From: Conidiobolus incongruus B7586
Taxonomy: Eukaryota; Entomophthoromycota; Entomophthoromycetes; Entomophthorales; Conidiobolaceae
Direction of reading: 5' to 3'
Length of the DNA stretch: 10,816 bases
Assembly: GCA_000697335.1 (NCBI GenBank)
Contig: JNEM01010253.1
Span: 1 to 10,816, forward strand
Shown here: positions 8,951-10,816 of the stretch, one piece after another
Position numbering within the stretch: the stretch's first letter is position 1
Layout: every line of letters begins with the position of its first letter
Program-made: the position numbers and the translations under genes
The notes under the pieces: generated by a model
Database searches by the model: none
Seen by the model: only the letters and a program-made list of their open reading frames with translations
What the model was told of the DNA's origin: nothing

Positions 8951-9425
8951 AAGAGTTCAGAAAACGTGAGGAATGAAATTCGACGTAGTAGAGGCATCAT
9001 CAGAGCTTGAATCAGTCCGCTGATGATGAGGAGAGAGTGCTTGGCCAACTGGCTGGTCAGCGAGATTGCAAGTATTTGACTGTAGAGGCGATGGTTTACA
9101 TCAATCAATTGGATTGAATCCATGATCTTAGAATAATGGTGTGTGACAAGGGTGAGAGTTATATTATTGTTTTTGTGGCTTACTTTGAGAAATGGAAGGG
9201 GATTGTAGAGTTTTGGAGGATGATAGTAGTGATGAGAGATCGTCCTTCTTGTTGTGTATGGATTACAGCTTTTAATAAATAGTTGACTGCGAGATTGTGA
9301 TCATGAGACGTCGTATCAGCTGAGGTTTTAGCTGCAGTGATCTGTGTCACGGTCAGATGGGAATCAGGGGAAGGAGGATTCAGGTCAATGTTAGAAATTG
9401 CAGCAGCGACTATTACTATAATTTA
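8926..9425 (-). pseudogene. GC-richer island with coding-like minus-strand frames, unrecognised
   Basis: Between about 8950 and 9420 GC rises to about half (about 55% in 9001-9060), against a fifth or less in the flanks. On the minus strand one frame is open for 124 codons (9300-8926), including an ATG-initiated part of 65 residues (9123-8926) with a hydrophobic run HSLLIISGLIQALMMPLL. A second minus frame is open from about 9424 to 9184 and reaches a good splice-donor-like GTAAGC at 9183-9178, with an acceptor-like TTCTAAG ending at 9127, so a 57-base intron joining the two is possible. The plus strand also has an open frame of about 50 codons around 9124-9280, so the coding strand is not certain. 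The minus strand is C-rich, like the coding strand of the intact gene. The terminal codons of the minus frame run into the dead paralogue, so this is probably a gene fragment placed there by rearrangement. No family is recognised. Confidence 0.35.
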
Positions 9426-9862
9426 ATAACACTGCCAATATTTAACACCAACTTATTCAGTTTCAGAATTATAATACTTAAAATATTGCTTTCATATTCT
9501 TACTTAACACAAACTGATATAAAATTAATTTGCTTTATATATCATAAAATCAAAAAAAATTAATTTAATAATTACAATTTATCTCAGTTGAATACTTTAA
9601 CGTTTAATCTAAAACATAATATTGGGCTATCTCAAATCTGTCCTGATTGCTGATTTTCCTGTTTTTGTTTTTTGAAAAATGTTAAAAATGTGCTCAAATG
9701 AGACCCAAAAAGAAAATTTAATGAATTTTTCCCATAATCTACTCTATAGTAGTTGCTGCCATGCTAAAGTCTTTTAAAATAAATTAATTATCAAGTATTC
9801 CTCTTTTTGAGTTAAAAATATATACTATTTATTGAAATCACTTTATTATTTTTATTTTTACT
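9426..9862. other. AT-rich stretch, no convincing gene
   Basis: AT-rich sequence with a somewhat less extreme patch at 9600-9760. A 32-codon ATG frame (9679-9777) is present but has no recognisable motif and is within chance expectation. A TATA-like ATATACTATTTATT lies at about 9819-9832, some 30-40 bases before the ATG at 9863. Confidence 0.5.
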
Positions 9863-10407
9863 ATGCCTAGTATAAAAGAAATGATAGAGTTTCTCATTAC
9901 GCTTATTATAATTGATTTTGATAAGAACTTAAATGATTTATCAATTTTAAGATCATTATATCAATTAAAAACCTTAAGATATATATCTCCATACTTGTTA
10001 TAAAAGTTTATATATAAATTTCTTTTTAAAGGAGATAATTTCAAAAGGTAGACAAGGATGCTAAAGGCTAAGTTTTTCTAATTTGCCAATATTTTTATGA
10101 TTTAATTTGATATTTCAATTGCAAAATTAGATTATTAGTATATATGAGTTTTTAATTAATTCAAATAATTGCTTTATTAAGTATCATAATTATCAGCTTA
10201 ATTAGTTATTAATTAGGTTGCTAATTTAATATAGCATTACAATACACATATGTAAACTGGATATATTTTAATTATTTTTTATATTAATAAACAAGGCCTA
10301 GCTTATTAACAAACCTTAATTTATTATTATAAGTAATAAGTTTAGCTTTCTTTATGCCTATAATAAACAAAAATCAACCTTTTAGAGAAAAACTCAGAAT
10401 TTTATAA
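9863..10407 (+). pseudogene. Decayed coding-like stretch, unrecognised
   Basis: An ATG at 9863 opens a 46-codon frame ending at 10003, with natural-looking composition (start MPSIKEMIEFLITL). Protein-like character continues past the stop to about 10130 and then in another frame to about 10407, where the residues are hydrophobic and aromatic, as in a membrane protein. The stretch is broken several times. The interrupting codons are of the kind that C-to-T change makes from glutamine codons, which fits the CpG-poor, TA-rich flank. I do not recognise the family; it could be a dead host gene, an orphan gene or part of an old mobile element. The 46-codon frame alone could be a small gene, but nothing supports expression beyond the TATA-like sequence upstream. 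Confidence 0.3.
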
Positions 10408-10816
10408 TTATAAATAAATTTTATTTTTTTTACTAAAGGAAATAAATAACTTTAAATCTTTTAATTAATAATTATATTTTATAAATTAAATTATAAAAAA
10501 ATTATTCAAAATATATGATAGAAAATTTGTAAATAAGAAATAATATTATTTTATATATTGATAAAATAATATACTAGATTAAAAAAATCAAATAATTTAA
10601 TAAAATAGATATAATATTATTATAAAATAAAAAAACATATTCAAAACAATAGATTTTTAAAAATAATATTAATCATTTATATAATAGTTATTTTATATTT
10701 AAATATATTATAATAGAAAAACATATAGCCTTTAATATATAGTTTTTATATTATAATTATTAAAAGACTAATTTTTTAAATTTATATATATATTTCTATA
10801 TAGTTTAATTAATTAT
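10408..10816. other. AT-rich flank, no gene
   Basis: Almost pure A/T with no CpG found and no open frame of note. A 14-base string, TATACTAGATTAAA, at 10570-10583 also occurs at 2224-2237 in the left flank. Nothing else can be supported. Confidence 0.6.

Noticed and set aside
8926-9123. The 65-residue minus-strand frame taken alone as a complete gene.
   Set aside because: Its last codons overlap sequence homologous to the dead plus-strand paralogue, and the frame is open well upstream of its ATG, so it is more likely part of a truncated fragment.
9357-9563. Plus-strand 68-codon frame.
   Set aside because: It crosses the composition boundary near 9420, has no motif and becomes typical AT-rich spacer in its second half.
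8931-9900. TTCTCATTAC at 8931-8940 and again at 9891-9900, considered as target-site duplication around an insertion.
   Set aside because: The second copy lies far beyond the composition boundary at 9420, no terminal inverted repeats accompany it, and a 10-base match is not rare in DNA of this composition.
1-10816. tRNA, rRNA, CRISPR array or bacterial-type operon signals.
   Set aside because: No cloverleaf, conserved rRNA segments, regularly spaced repeats or ribosome-binding-site/operon structure could be found. The gene type points to a fungus.

Overview
The window looks like nuclear DNA of an AT-rich fungus. The main evidence is one intact, intronless reading frame whose protein has the order of motifs of the fungal-specific transcription factor domain (the 'middle homology region' of zinc-cluster regulators, PF04082 type). 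It uses the standard code with A/T-ending codons. Very low GC, short genes and an expanded family of such regulators would suit an early-diverging fungus such as Conidiobolus and relatives (Entomophthoromycotina), but this placement is inference.

Layout. Bases 1-3420 are extremely AT-rich, almost without CpG, and hold no intact gene; a badly decayed, unrecognised coding stretch can be traced on the minus strand at about 430-1561. Bases 3430-3800 form a small island of higher GC with remnants of a membrane-type protein on the minus strand (possibly a seven-helix receptor). Bases 3987-5657 carry the only convincing intact gene, a 556-residue fungal transcription-factor-domain protein without a zinc cluster, preceded by a TATA-like box and followed at once by AATAAA. 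Bases 5658-7320 are AT-rich spacer with small hairpins and short tandem repeats. Bases 7411-8950 are a decayed paralogue of the intact gene on the same strand, with part of its promoter still alignable. It is cut off at its 3' end by a second GC-richer island (about 8950-9420), which has long open frames, mostly on the minus strand, and is of unknown identity. From 9420 to the end the sequence is AT-rich again, with a decayed coding-like stretch at 9863-10407.

How the parts fit. The intact regulator and its dead neighbour are a tandem duplication in which one copy survived. Both copies, including the alignable promoter, lack a Cys6 zinc cluster, so the family probably worked without its own DNA-binding domain before it duplicated. 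The flanks look like repeat-rich, C-to-T-mutated heterochromatin surrounding a small gene pocket. I see no operon, no CRISPR array, no rRNA or tRNA gene, and no clear evidence of a new multi-gene system.
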